Positions 16,439-26,185 of a stretch of 64,000 nt of DNA are shown here, piece after piece. Source of the DNA: Chloroflexota bacterium. GTDB taxonomy: Bacteria; Chloroflexota; Anaerolineae; Anaerolineales; Villigracilaceae. The stretch lies in assembly GCA_019873655.1 (NCBI GenBank), contig JAIOAU010000008.1:1-64000 (forward strand), written 5' to 3'. A program made the translations under genes and the position numbers. The notes under the pieces are model-generated. The model was not told the origin of the DNA and did no database searches. It saw only the letters and a program-made list of their open reading frames with translations. Within the stretch, counting starts at the first letter, position 1, and each line of letters starts with the position of its first letter.

Positions 16439-18298
16439 ATGTCCGATTCCCGTTTCTTTTCCCTTTTGCAGACCTCCGCCGCCCCGCTCCTGGCCGACGG
16501 CGCCATGGGGACGATGCTGCACGCCCGCGGCATCCCCTTCGACCGCTGCTTCGACGAACTCAACCTGAGCAACCCGGCCGCCGTGGCCGACATCCACCGC
16601 GCCTACATCGAGGCCGGCGCGCAGATCATCCTGACCAACACCTTCGGGGCCAACCGCTACAAACTGGCCAAACACGGCCTGGAGGAACGCGTCGCCGAGA
16701 TCAACCGCGCCGGGGTCGAACTCGCCCGCCGCGCCGTGGCCGCCTCCTTCAAAGAAGTCCTCATCGGCGGCGACGTCGGCCCGCTGGGAGTGCGCCTGGC
16801 CCCCTTCGGACGCGTCCAGCCGGAGCAGGCGCGCGCCGCCTTCGGCGAGCAAATCGCCGCCCTGGCCGAGGCCGGGGCCGACTTCATCCTCATCGAGACG
16901 ATGAGCGACCTGTACGAGGTCGAGGCGGCCGTCCAGGCCGCCCGCCAGACCTGCGACCTGCCGGTCGTCGCCTCGGTCACCTTCACCCGCGACGACCGCA
17001 CCCTGCTGGGCGATTCGCCCGAAAAGGTCGCCCGCCGCCTGGTCGAATTCGGCGCCGACGTCATCGGCGTCAACTGTTCGGGCGGCCCGGCCCAGTTGCT
17101 GCGCCTGCTGCGCCAGATGCGCGCCGCCGCGCCAACCGCCCGCCTGTGGGTCAAGCCCAACGCCGGCTGGCCCGAACAGGTCGGCGGGCGAATCATGTAC
17201 CCCGCCGACGCCGATTACTTCGGCAACTACGCCCTGGCCTTTTGCGAAGCCGGCGCCAGCGTCATCGGCGGCTGCTGCGGGACGACGCCCCAGCACATCG
17301 CCGCCATGCGCGCCGCCCTGGATACCGCCACGCAAGGTTGCGGCGTGCAAGTCTTGGAGACTTCCGAAGTCTTCGAGGCTTCGGGAGTCCCGGCCGTCGA
17401 GCCTCCCTCGACACTGGCGCGCAAACTGAGCGAGGGCAAGTTCGTCATCTCGGTCGAGATGGACCCGCCGCGCGGTCTCTCCACCCACAAACTGATCGCC
17501 GGCGCTTCGCTCCTGGCCGAGGCCGGGGCCGACGTCATCGACGTCGCCGACAGCCCGATGGCGCGCATGCGCATGTCGGCCTGGGCGGTCTGCGAGGTCA
17601 TTCAACGTCAGGTGGGGATCGAAACCGTCCTCCACTTTCCCACCCGCGGCCGCAACCTGCTGCGCGTCCAGGGCGACCTGCTGGCCGCCCACGCCCTCGG
17701 CCTGCGCAACATCTTCGTCGTCATGGGCGACCCGACCGCCATCGGCGATTACCCCGAAGCGATGGACAACTACGACCTGGTCCCGTCCGGCCTGATCAAA
17801 CTCATCAAGCAGGGATTCAACGTCGGCGTGGATCACGCCGGGACCTCGATCGGCCAGCCGACCAATTTCTTCGTCGGCGCGGCGCTCAATCTGTCGGCCC
17901 AGGATGTGGAGGCCGAGATCAAGAATCTGCGCCGCAAATTGCGGGCCGGAGCCGATTTCTTCCTCACCCAGCCCGTCTACGAGCCGGAAAAAGCGCGGGC
18001 CTTTCTCGACCACTACGCGGCCCAGCACGGCCCGCTGGACAAGCCCGTGCTGGTCGGCGTCCTGCCGCTGGTCAGCGCCCGCCACGCCAACTTCCTGCAC
18101 CACGAGGTGCCGGGGGTGGTCATCCCCGAAGAGGTCCGTCGGCAAATGGAGGCCGCTGGCGAGGACGGCCCCCGCCTGGGCGTCGAACTGGCCGTGCGCC
18201 TGATCGAGGCCGTTCGGCCCTGGGCGCAGGGCGTCTACCTGATGCCGCAGTTCAGCCGCTACGATCTGGTCGCAGAGATTGTGGAAGCGGTAAAATAG
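16439..18298 (+). CDS. Bifunctional homocysteine S-methyltransferase / methylenetetrahydrofolate reductase
   Basis: 619 residues, start ATG at 16439 after AAAGGA. Residues 1 to about 300 are a homocysteine methyltransferase barrel (LADGAMGTML, GVNCSGGP, GGCCGTTPQH zinc cysteines). Residues about 330-619 are MetF-like (ISVEMDPPRGL, HFPTRGRN, VVMGDPTAIGDYP, DFFLTQPVYEPEKA). This YitJ-like fusion supplies methyl-THF to MetH and may carry a second route to methionine. Last gene of the riboswitch-led run; a heptad-repeat hairpin follows its stop. Confidence 0.93.
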   Translation: MSDSRFFSLLQTSAAPLLADGAMGTMLHARGIPFDRCFDELNLSNPAAVADIHRAYIEAGAQIILTNTFGANRYKLAKHGLEERVAEINRAGVELARRAVAASFKEVLIGGDVGPLGVRLAPFGRVQPEQARAAFGEQIAALAEAGADFILIETMSDLYEVEAAVQAARQTCDLPVVASVTFTRDDRTLLGDSPEKVARRLVEFGADVIGVNCSGGPAQLLRLLRQMRAAAPTARLWVKPNAGWPEQVGGRIMYPADADYFGNYALAFCEAGASVIGGCCGTTPQHIAAMRAALDTATQGCGVQVLETSEVFEASGVPAVEPPSTLARKLSEGKFVISVEMDPPRGLSTHKLIAGASLLAEAGADVIDVADSPMARMRMSAWAVCEVIQRQVGIETVLHFPTRGRNLLRVQGDLLAAHALGLRNIFVVMGDPTAIGDYPEAMDNYDLVPSGLIKLIKQGFNVGVDHAGTSIGQPTNFFVGAALNLSAQDVEAEIKNLRRKLRAGADFFLTQPVYEPEKARAFLDHYAAQHGPLDKPVLVGVLPLVSARHANFLHHEVPGVVIPEEVRRQMEAAGEDGPRLGVELAVRLIEAVRPWAQGVYLMPQFSRYDLVAEIVEAVK

Positions 18299-18391
18299 AC
18301 CGTAGACGGTGGACCATAGACCGTGTTCTTCCTCCACCGTCTACCGTCCACCGTCTACCGTCTACCGTCCACCGTCCATTGTCCACCGTCT
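18297..18391. repeat. Inverted arrays of ACCGTCY heptads
   Basis: AGACCGT/AGACGGT-type heptads at 18297-18324 face eight ACCGTCT/ACCGTCC heptads at 18336-18391, so the arms can pair into a long hairpin. It starts in the stop-codon region of the MTHFR fusion and ends 15 nt before coaX. It may act as terminator or processing site. Confidence 0.85.
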
Positions 18392-18406
18392 AAAAGCAAA
18401 GCGCCC

Positions 18407-19180
18407 ATGCTCCTGACTCTCGATCTCGGCAACACCAACCTGACCATCGGCCTGTATGACGGCAAAGAGTTGCGTCATCACTGGCGGCTGGCCACCGATC
18501 ACGCCCGCATGCCTGACGAGTACGGCCTACAACTTTTGGGCTTGTTGGGCCGCGCCGATTGCCAGGCCGATTGCCTGAGCGGAATCGTCCTGGCCTCGGT
18601 CGTCCCGCCGCTGACGGGGCGGATGATCCAGGCCTGCCGCGAATACCTGCAACAGGAGCCGCTGGTGGTCGACGCCGGCGTCAAGACCGGCCTGCGCATC
18701 CGCTACGATGACCCGCGTCAGGTCGGGGCAGACCGGGTGGCCGACGCTGTTGCCGTCCTCCATCTCTACGGCGGGCCGGCCTGCGTGATCGACTTTGGCA
18801 CAGCGACCACGTTCAACGCCGTCACCAAGGACGGCGAATATCTGGGCGGAGCCATCACCGCCGGAATCAACCTGGCAGCCGAGGCGCTTTTCACCCACGC
18901 CGCCAAACTGCCGCGCATCGACCTGCAGCGCCCTCCCTCCGTCATCGGGCGGAACACCGTCCATGCCATGCAGTCAGGGCTGTTGTTCGGTTACGTTGCC
19001 ATGGTCGAGGGAATGGTGGCGCGCTTCCGGGCCGAACTCGGGCCGGAGATGAAGGTCGTCGCTACCGGCGGCCTGGCCAGCCTGGTCGCCAAAGAAACAA
19101 AAGTCGTGGATATCATTGCTCCATGGTTGACACTGGAAGGACTGCGCATCATCTGGGAATTGAACAAACCGGCTGGTTGA
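18407..19180 (+). CDS. coaX: Type III pantothenate kinase
   Basis: 257 residues from the ATG at 18407. LTLDLGNTNLTIGLYDG is the acetate-kinase-superfamily phosphate-1 motif; GADRVADAVA and CVIDFGTATTFNAVT carry the catalytic Asp and phosphate-2 segments, and GGAITAGINL is typical of CoaX. It phosphorylates pantothenate, the first CoA step, and is not feedback-inhibited by CoA in studied members. Linked in theme with panD upstream. The longer frame to 18323 runs through repeat DNA and is rejected. Confidence 0.95.
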   Translation: MLLTLDLGNTNLTIGLYDGKELRHHWRLATDHARMPDEYGLQLLGLLGRADCQADCLSGIVLASVVPPLTGRMIQACREYLQQEPLVVDAGVKTGLRIRYDDPRQVGADRVADAVAVLHLYGGPACVIDFGTATTFNAVTKDGEYLGGAITAGINLAAEALFTHAAKLPRIDLQRPPSVIGRNTVHAMQSGLLFGYVAMVEGMVARFRAELGPEMKVVATGGLASLVAKETKVVDIIAPWLTLEGLRIIWELNKPAG

Positions 19181-19202
19181 GCCAAAAACAGAGCACAGGG
19201 AT

Positions 19203-19433
19203 ATGAATAGTGGCTATGCGAAGTTTATAATCCTGAGCGCGCTCTTTTCCTGGCAGCCTGCGGAATCTCTCCTGGAGCAAGTGCACGCTTCTTACACCGC
19301 CGCCGTCGGCCTGAGACCCTACCTGGAACAGAATTTCAACCGTCTGTATTATCTCTCCCGCCGGCCGGTGCTTTACGGCTGGGACCTCAAGCGTTTTGCT
19401 TATTTTCTCCCCTGGGCCGAGCCGCGGCCCTGA
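19203..19433 (+). CDS. Hypothetical 76-residue protein
   Basis: Open frame from an ATG at 19203 to 19433, 22 nt after coaX. The N-terminus (FIILSALFSWQPA) is moderately hydrophobic; the rest has many aromatic residues (LYYLSRRPVLYGWDLKRFAYFL). No family recognised, and no strong ribosome-binding site. It could be a small real gene or chance. Confidence 0.3.
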   Translation: MNSGYAKFIILSALFSWQPAESLLEQVHASYTAAVGLRPYLEQNFNRLYYLSRRPVLYGWDLKRFAYFLPWAEPRP

Positions 19434-19445
19434 GGCGCGCTGCGC

Positions 19446-19474
19446 TTGACATTCCCTACCGTCTCAGGTAGAAT
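19446..19474 (+). promoter_or_regulatory. Promoter of the tRNA-Ala pair
   Basis: TTGACA (19446-19451), 17-nt spacer, TAGAAT (19469-19474); predicted start near 19481, 10 nt before the first tRNA. Confidence 0.85.
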
Positions 19475-19490
19475 AGCCGTCGCCCGTCAC

Positions 19491-19566
19491 GGGCCTGTGG
19501 CTCAGTTGGGAGAGCGCCTCAATCGCACTGAGGAGGTCAGGGGTTCGAATCCCCTCAGGTCCACCA
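19491..19566 (+). tRNA. tRNA-Ala (anticodon CGC)
   Basis: 76 nt with encoded CCA. Acceptor GGGCCTG/CAGGTCC contains the G3-U70 pair that identifies tRNA-Ala. D arm GCTC/GAGC, anticodon stem CCTCA/TGAGG with loop ATCGCAC (CGC), T arm AGGGG/CCCCT with TTCGAAT. Confidence 0.95.
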
Positions 19567-19650
19567 GGATTTACGATTGACGATTGACGATTTACAATCT
19601 CAGATTGATGCACAATAATCGTAAATCCGAAATCGAAAATCGCAAATTGG
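19567..19650. repeat. Inverted heptad repeats between the two tRNA genes
   Basis: GATTNAC heptads (19568-19595) and complementary AATCGNA heptads (19617-19650). The ends GGATTTACGATT (19567-19578) and AATCGTAAATCC (19617-19628) are perfect 12-bp complements, so the spacer can fold between the tRNAs. Confidence 0.8.
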
Positions 19651-19653
19651 AAT

Positions 19654-19726
19654 GGGCCCATAGCGCAGTTGGGAGCGCGTCTCAATGGCATTGAGAAGGT
19701 CGAGGGTTCGAATCCCTCTGGGTCCA
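19654..19726 (+). tRNA. tRNA-Ala (anticodon GGC)
   Basis: 73 nt to the discriminator A; only CC of CCA follows. Acceptor GGGCCCA/TGGGTCC with the Ala G3-U70 pair, D arm GCGC/GCGC, anticodon stem TCTCA/TGAGA with loop ATGGCAT (GGC), T arm GAGGG/CCCTC. Confidence 0.95.
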
Positions 19727-19769
19727 CCTGAAGCGGTCAGAGACGGCATGCGCCGCGCCTGGCCGCTTG

Positions 19770-19778
19770 TGGTATACT
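19770..19778 (+). promoter_or_regulatory. Extended -10 promoter of the leuS leader
   Basis: TGG-TATACT; no convincing -35. Predicted start about 19785. Confidence 0.5.
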
Positions 19779-19784
19779 GGAACC

Positions 19785-20117
19785 AATACCTCAAAAGTCA
19801 GGACAGGAGTAGTAGGTCATCCCGTCAGCGAGAAGGGAAAACGAGGTGGAAGCCCTTCGCCGCGCCCGCGGGAGCGCGTCAGACTCGCCTTGAGCGAGGT
19901 CGAAAGGCCGAACTCGCCTGTCATCCCGAACGAAAGCAAGGGAAGACTGCGCTGGTGAACCGATAGTAGTCAGCGCCGGGCAAGCCCGTTACCGCCATTG
20001 AGAGACGTTTGCAGGTTGACACGTTGGAACGTTCCAACGTGGAAACGTGAAAACGTAATCCGGGTGGTACCGCGGAGGCCTTTCCCTTCGTCCCAGAGTG
20101 GAGGAAGGGATTTTTGT
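19785..20117 (+). promoter_or_regulatory. T-box leader of leuS, with repeat insertions
   Basis: The T-box GGTGGTACCGCGG is at 20063-20075, followed by a terminator (TCCCTTC 20082-20088, GAAGGGA 20104-20110, T5). Upstream are T-box elements: GGAGTAGTAGG, GGTGGAAGCCC, the GGGCAAGCCCGTTACCGCC segment and GAGAGAC. Uncharged tRNA-Leu should promote readthrough into leuS. I could not place the specifier codon. Two stretches look foreign to the fold: 19860-19945 (a TGTCATCCCGAACGAAAG-type repeat) and period-7/8 ACGTT repeats at 20019-20056. Confidence 0.85.
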
Positions 20118-20120
20118 TTT

Positions 20121-20162
20121 ACAGACCGCAGACTACCGACCTTTGACTTTTGACCTTTGACT
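20121..20162. repeat. NNNGACY heptad repeat before leuS
   Basis: Six 7-mers ending GACC or GACT, from ACAGACC to TTTGACT, between the T-box terminator and the leuS ribosome-binding site (GAGGAG). Confidence 0.75.
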
Positions 20163-20181
20163 CATCTTCGAGGAGTACACC

Positions 20182-22656
<2,475 letters not shown>

Positions 22657-22659
<3 letters not shown>

Positions 22660-22691
22660 TCGAATAGTTGGGTAGTCGGATAGTCGAATAG
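22657..22691. repeat. Octad repeat (TAGTCGAA-like) starting in the leuS stop codon
   Basis: Units TAGTCGAA, TAGTTGGG, TAGTCGGA, TAGTCGAA, TAG. The first TAG is the leuS stop. Confidence 0.85.
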
Positions 22692-22741
22692 AAAGCCCCC
22701 GATTTAGCCTTTTTGTTGCAAAGATGATCCGGCAGTTAAAA

Positions 22742-22799
22742 GCATCGAATTTTTCGAATATCCCAAAACCATTTTCGCGCCATTCGCGTCATTCGATGC
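22742..22799. repeat. Dispersed GCATCGAAT...ATTCGATGC repeat, copy 2
   Basis: Perfect 9-bp terminal inverted repeats, 58 bp overall, sharing the inner CATTCGCGTCATTCGATGC with copy 1. Confidence 0.7.
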
Positions 22800-22850
22800 C
22801 GACAAACAGCAACCAGGCCTCGCGCCGGGATTTTCCGAACGCTCTCTCAA

Positions 22851-23696
22851 TCACGCCAAAAACACCAGCCCCTCCGGTTCCTCCGCCAGCCGGATTTCCC
22901 CATTGGCGTTCACTTCCAGAACGTCCTCCAGGTGCGTGAAGTGCAGTTTGCTCAGGATGAGCACCCGCTCGTTGAGCGCGTCCACGAATTGCAGGAAGCG
23001 AATCGGGTCAAAGACCGGATTCTGCTCGAAATAGGCCACCATGCGCCGGAACAACTTGGGCAGCAGCACCAGCCGGTCGGTGATGTCGGCCAGACTGTTG
23101 ATGCGCATGAACTTGTGGGACATGTCGCCCGACCAGACTCCGATCTTTTTGGCGCGCGCCTTTTTCGTCTCGGCGGCAAAGAGTTCGCGCAGGTCGTAGA
23201 ACAGGCCGTCGTAGAAGGTTGGATAGGCCAGCCCCTCGCGCAGCAGGCGGAAGTTGATGGACTTGCGCACCAGCGGTTTCTCCAGGAAGAGAATTTGCCC
23301 GTCCTGCAAACCAGACGAAGCCGGGAACACATACGAGACCGGCCGCCCGTTCTCCTCGGTCGTGCGGCTGACGATGAATCCCTCCACGCCGTCCTCGGCG
23401 GAGATCACTTTGGAATGCGACGCGTTCCAGACCACATTTTTGATTCCCAGCAGGGCAAACAGGCGCAGAGCGGCCGCGTCGGCCCATTGCAGCGGCTGGT
23501 GCTGGTTCTTGTAATGCGTCTCCAGCGTGTCAATCGCCTCGATGCGCAACTGGGCGTGGCCCTTGGCGTTAAGCGCCACCTTCTTGCCGTCCAGCGCGCT
23601 CCAGTTGGCCGGGTCGAACGCCTTGAAGCGAATCGAATCGCCGTCGGGCGAGTAGCCCGTGATATGAAACGTTCCCTTGATGGCAGTAAACGGCAT
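22851..23696 (-). CDS. Staphylococcal-nuclease-like domain protein
   Basis: 281 residues. The N-terminal half resembles the SNase/thermonuclease fold: GYSPDGDSIRFKAFD (Asp ligands), AQLRIEAIDTLETHY (R and E of the active-site pattern), then LLREGLAYPTFYDGL and a helix EAAETKKARAKKIGVW-like. The C-terminal 90 residues match nothing I know. No signal peptide, so intracellular. Nuclease activity is inferred from the fold. Strong GGGAGGAAG site before the ATG at 23696; monocistronic, own promoter. Confidence 0.72.
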   Translation of the reverse strand: MPFTAIKGTFHITGYSPDGDSIRFKAFDPANWSALDGKKVALNAKGHAQLRIEAIDTLETHYKNQHQPLQWADAAALRLFALLGIKNVVWNASHSKVISAEDGVEGFIVSRTTEENGRPVSYVFPASSGLQDGQILFLEKPLVRKSINFRLLREGLAYPTFYDGLFYDLRELFAAETKKARAKKIGVWSGDMSHKFMRINSLADITDRLVLLPKLFRRMVAYFEQNPVFDPIRFLQFVDALNERVLILSKLHFTHLEDVLEVNANGEIRLAEEPEGLVFLA

Positions 23697-23746
23697 GACT
23701 TCCTCCCTTCCAAAGAACCACCGAAAGACATTCGTTTCCCCGCTTC

Positions 23747-23775
23747 AGTATATCCTCTTTGGAAACATAAAACAA
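23747..23775 (-). promoter_or_regulatory. Promoter of the SNase-like gene
   Basis: Minus strand TTGTTT (23775-23770), 17 nt, TATACT (23752-23747). Confidence 0.55.
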
Positions 23776-23870
23776 TGGGGAATCCGCCCGTCAGAGAAGC
23801 CGCGTTTGTGATGAATTCGTAAAGCCCAAATCAGACTTTAGTAGGTAAAATATAGATAATTCGGGCGTCC

Positions 23871-25787
23871 ATGGCTATCCAATCGCTTCCCAAGGTCTTG
23901 TATATCGAGGACGACGGCGAGTCGCGCGCCCTCGTGCGCCGCCTGCTCGACGGCCGCTTCCTCGTCCTCGAAGCCAGCGACGCCCTGAGCGGCCTCGAAC
24001 TGGCCGCCGACACCCTCCCCGACCTCGTCCTGCTCGACCTCAGCCTGCCCACCCTGACCGGACGCGAAGCCGCCATCCGTCTGCAGACCATCGTGCCGAA
24101 CGCCCCCCTGGTCGCGCTGACCGCCGACACCAGCCCCGGGGCGCGCGAACGCACCCTGGCGGCCGGTTTCGCCGGTTACCTGACCAAACCCATCGACGTC
24201 GAGACCTTCGCCGACCAGATCGAAGAATTCCTGCACGGCAAGCGCGAGCAAGTCAGCGACGCCGAACTGCATCTGCGCGCCTACCAGAGCGAAATCGTCG
24301 AACACCTCGAGGCCAAGATTCGCGAACTCAACGCCGTCCTGGTCCGCAACCATCATCTCCACCAGCAGAACCAGGAGATGATCAACATCCTCATCCGCCG
24401 CCAGAGCATGCTGGAGGCCGGGGCGCGCGTCAGTCACGGCATCACCTCCATCCTCGACCTCAACGACCTGCTGGCCGCCGCCGTTGACATCATCTGCTCC
24501 GAATTCGACCTGTATTATTCGGGAATTTTCCTGCTCTCCGAGGACGGCCAATCCCTCCGCCTTGCCGCCGGCCATGGCGAGGCGGGCCAGGCCCTGCTGC
24601 GCGAGCGTTTCACCCTGCCCGTGGATCGTCATTCGATGGCCGGCTGCGCCGTGCTGGACAAGAAAGCCTTCATCGTCTCCGAAGTGAAAGGGGAGCCGTC
24701 GCACTTCAAGAATCCCTTCTTGCCCAAGACCCGCTCTGAGATGGCTCTGCCGCTGATTTTCAAAGAACAAGTCCTCGGCGCGCTCACCGTCCAGAGCGAG
24801 GAGCCGGCCGCTTTCACCGAAGACGACATCACCGCCCTGCAATCGCTGGCTGACCAGATCGCGATTGCCATCCACAACGCCCAATTGCTGCGCCGCCTCG
24901 AAGAAGCCAATCAGGAACTCCTGCGCAGCAAGACCTACGAAGCCATCGCCACCGCCACCGGCGAAGCCATTCACTGGGTCGGCAACAAAGCCGCCCCCGT
25001 CCCCGGCGCGGCGCGCCGCCTGCGCGAGGACCTGCTCCAGCTGATCGCCGCCCTGCGTCTGCTCCTCTCGGCCTCCCCCGCCGACCCCGACCCGCTGCCC
25101 GGCCTGGCCGAACGCCTCTTTGACGAAGCCCGCGCCGCCGGAGCAGACCTGGACGCCTTGGGCGAAGCCCTGCGCCAGATGCCCCCCGCTCAGCGCGCCG
25201 CCCGCCTCAGCCTGGAGTCGATGCTCGAAGACCTGGACATCATCGAGACCAGCGCCAACACCATCCTGACCATCAAGGAAGACCTGATCGGCCCCGCCCG
25301 TCAGCGCAAGCCGCTCGCCTTCGACCTGGCCGCCGAAATCGAGCGCCTGATCGCCAACATGGCCCTGCCCAAGGAGGTCGTGACCCTCTCCCGGCCCGCC
25401 GATCTGCCTCCCGTCTACGCCGACCCGCGCCAGATCGACCAACTCTTCAACAACCTGATCAAGAACGCCTGGGAAGCCCTGGAGGGACATCCCCGGCCGC
25501 AGATTCAGGTCAGCCTGGACCGCGCCAGCGACCCCTCCATGCTGTGGGCCTGCGTCCGCGACAACGGCCCGGGCATTCCGCCCGAAATCCAGGACAAAAT
25601 CTGGGTCTCTTTCTTCACCACCAAGGCCGGCAAGGGCGGCACCGGCCTGGGCCTTTCGGCCTGCATGGAAATCGTCCGCCAGAACGGCGGCAGAATCTGG
25701 ATGGAAAGCGAGGTTGGCCGGGGGACCGCTTTCCACGTTCTCCTGCCTGCGGCCTCCCCATCTCACCCCAAGGAGGAAAACCAATGA
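23871..25787 (+). CDS. Hybrid sensor kinase: receiver-GAF-histidine kinase
   Basis: 638 residues. Receiver domain 1-120 (VLYIEDDGES, phospho-Asp in VLLDLSLP, T in ALTAD, K in LTKPID); a coiled segment; GAF domain about 185-335; then a kinase core with phosphoacceptor candidate in EAIHWVGNKA, N-box NNLIKNAWEAL, G1 DNGPGIP and G2 GTGLGLSACMEIV. No membrane segments, so cytoplasmic. First of a three-gene run: the next receiver overlaps it by 4 nt. The receiver at its own N-terminus suggests it receives as well as sends phosphate. Confidence 0.9.
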   Translation: MAIQSLPKVLYIEDDGESRALVRRLLDGRFLVLEASDALSGLELAADTLPDLVLLDLSLPTLTGREAAIRLQTIVPNAPLVALTADTSPGARERTLAAGFAGYLTKPIDVETFADQIEEFLHGKREQVSDAELHLRAYQSEIVEHLEAKIRELNAVLVRNHHLHQQNQEMINILIRRQSMLEAGARVSHGITSILDLNDLLAAAVDIICSEFDLYYSGIFLLSEDGQSLRLAAGHGEAGQALLRERFTLPVDRHSMAGCAVLDKKAFIVSEVKGEPSHFKNPFLPKTRSEMALPLIFKEQVLGALTVQSEEPAAFTEDDITALQSLADQIAIAIHNAQLLRRLEEANQELLRSKTYEAIATATGEAIHWVGNKAAPVPGAARRLREDLLQLIAALRLLLSASPADPDPLPGLAERLFDEARAAGADLDALGEALRQMPPAQRAARLSLESMLEDLDIIETSANTILTIKEDLIGPARQRKPLAFDLAAEIERLIANMALPKEVVTLSRPADLPPVYADPRQIDQLFNNLIKNAWEALEGHPRPQIQVSLDRASDPSMLWACVRDNGPGIPPEIQDKIWVSFFTTKAGKGGTGLGLSACMEIVRQNGGRIWMESEVGRGTAFHVLLPAASPSHPKEENQ

Positions 25788-26167
25788 CAACCGTCTTGCT
25801 CGTGGACGATGAAAAACTCGTCCTGCGCAGTCTGGAAAAGACCCTGTTGCGGGCCGGTTTCGAGGTCCTGACCGCCGGCGACTGTCTCAGCGGCTGGGAA
25901 ACCTTTCGGGCCAACGCTGACCGCATCGACATCGCCATCCTCGACCTGAACATGCCCGGCTTCGACGGGCTTCCGCAGGCCGAGGCCGGGCTGGGGCTGC
26001 TCAAAAAGGTGGCCGATGTCCGCCCGAACCTGCCCGTCATCATCCTGACCGCCTATGACGAGGTCGGCAAGGCCCGCGAGGCTGTGGAGGGCGGGGCGCG
26101 TGCCTACTTCGTCAAAGGGCGCGAACAAGGCCTGGTCGAACTGATCGGACAAATTCTGAATCGTTAG
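25784..26167 (+). CDS. Single-domain response regulator (CheY-like)
   Basis: 127 residues, ATG overlapping the kinase stop (ATGA), with AAGGAGG upstream. DDE acid pocket (VLLVDDEK), phospho-Asp in IAILDLNMPG, Thr in IILTAYD, and K in YFVKG. The alpha-3 region carries an extra GLPQAEAGLGLL stretch. No output domain: likely a phosphorelay intermediate between the two kinases. Confidence 0.9.
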   Translation: MTTVLLVDDEKLVLRSLEKTLLRAGFEVLTAGDCLSGWETFRANADRIDIAILDLNMPGFDGLPQAEAGLGLLKKVADVRPNLPVIILTAYDEVGKAREAVEGGARAYFVKGREQGLVELIGQILNR

Positions 26168-26185
26168 TTATAAAGAGAGGAACGC

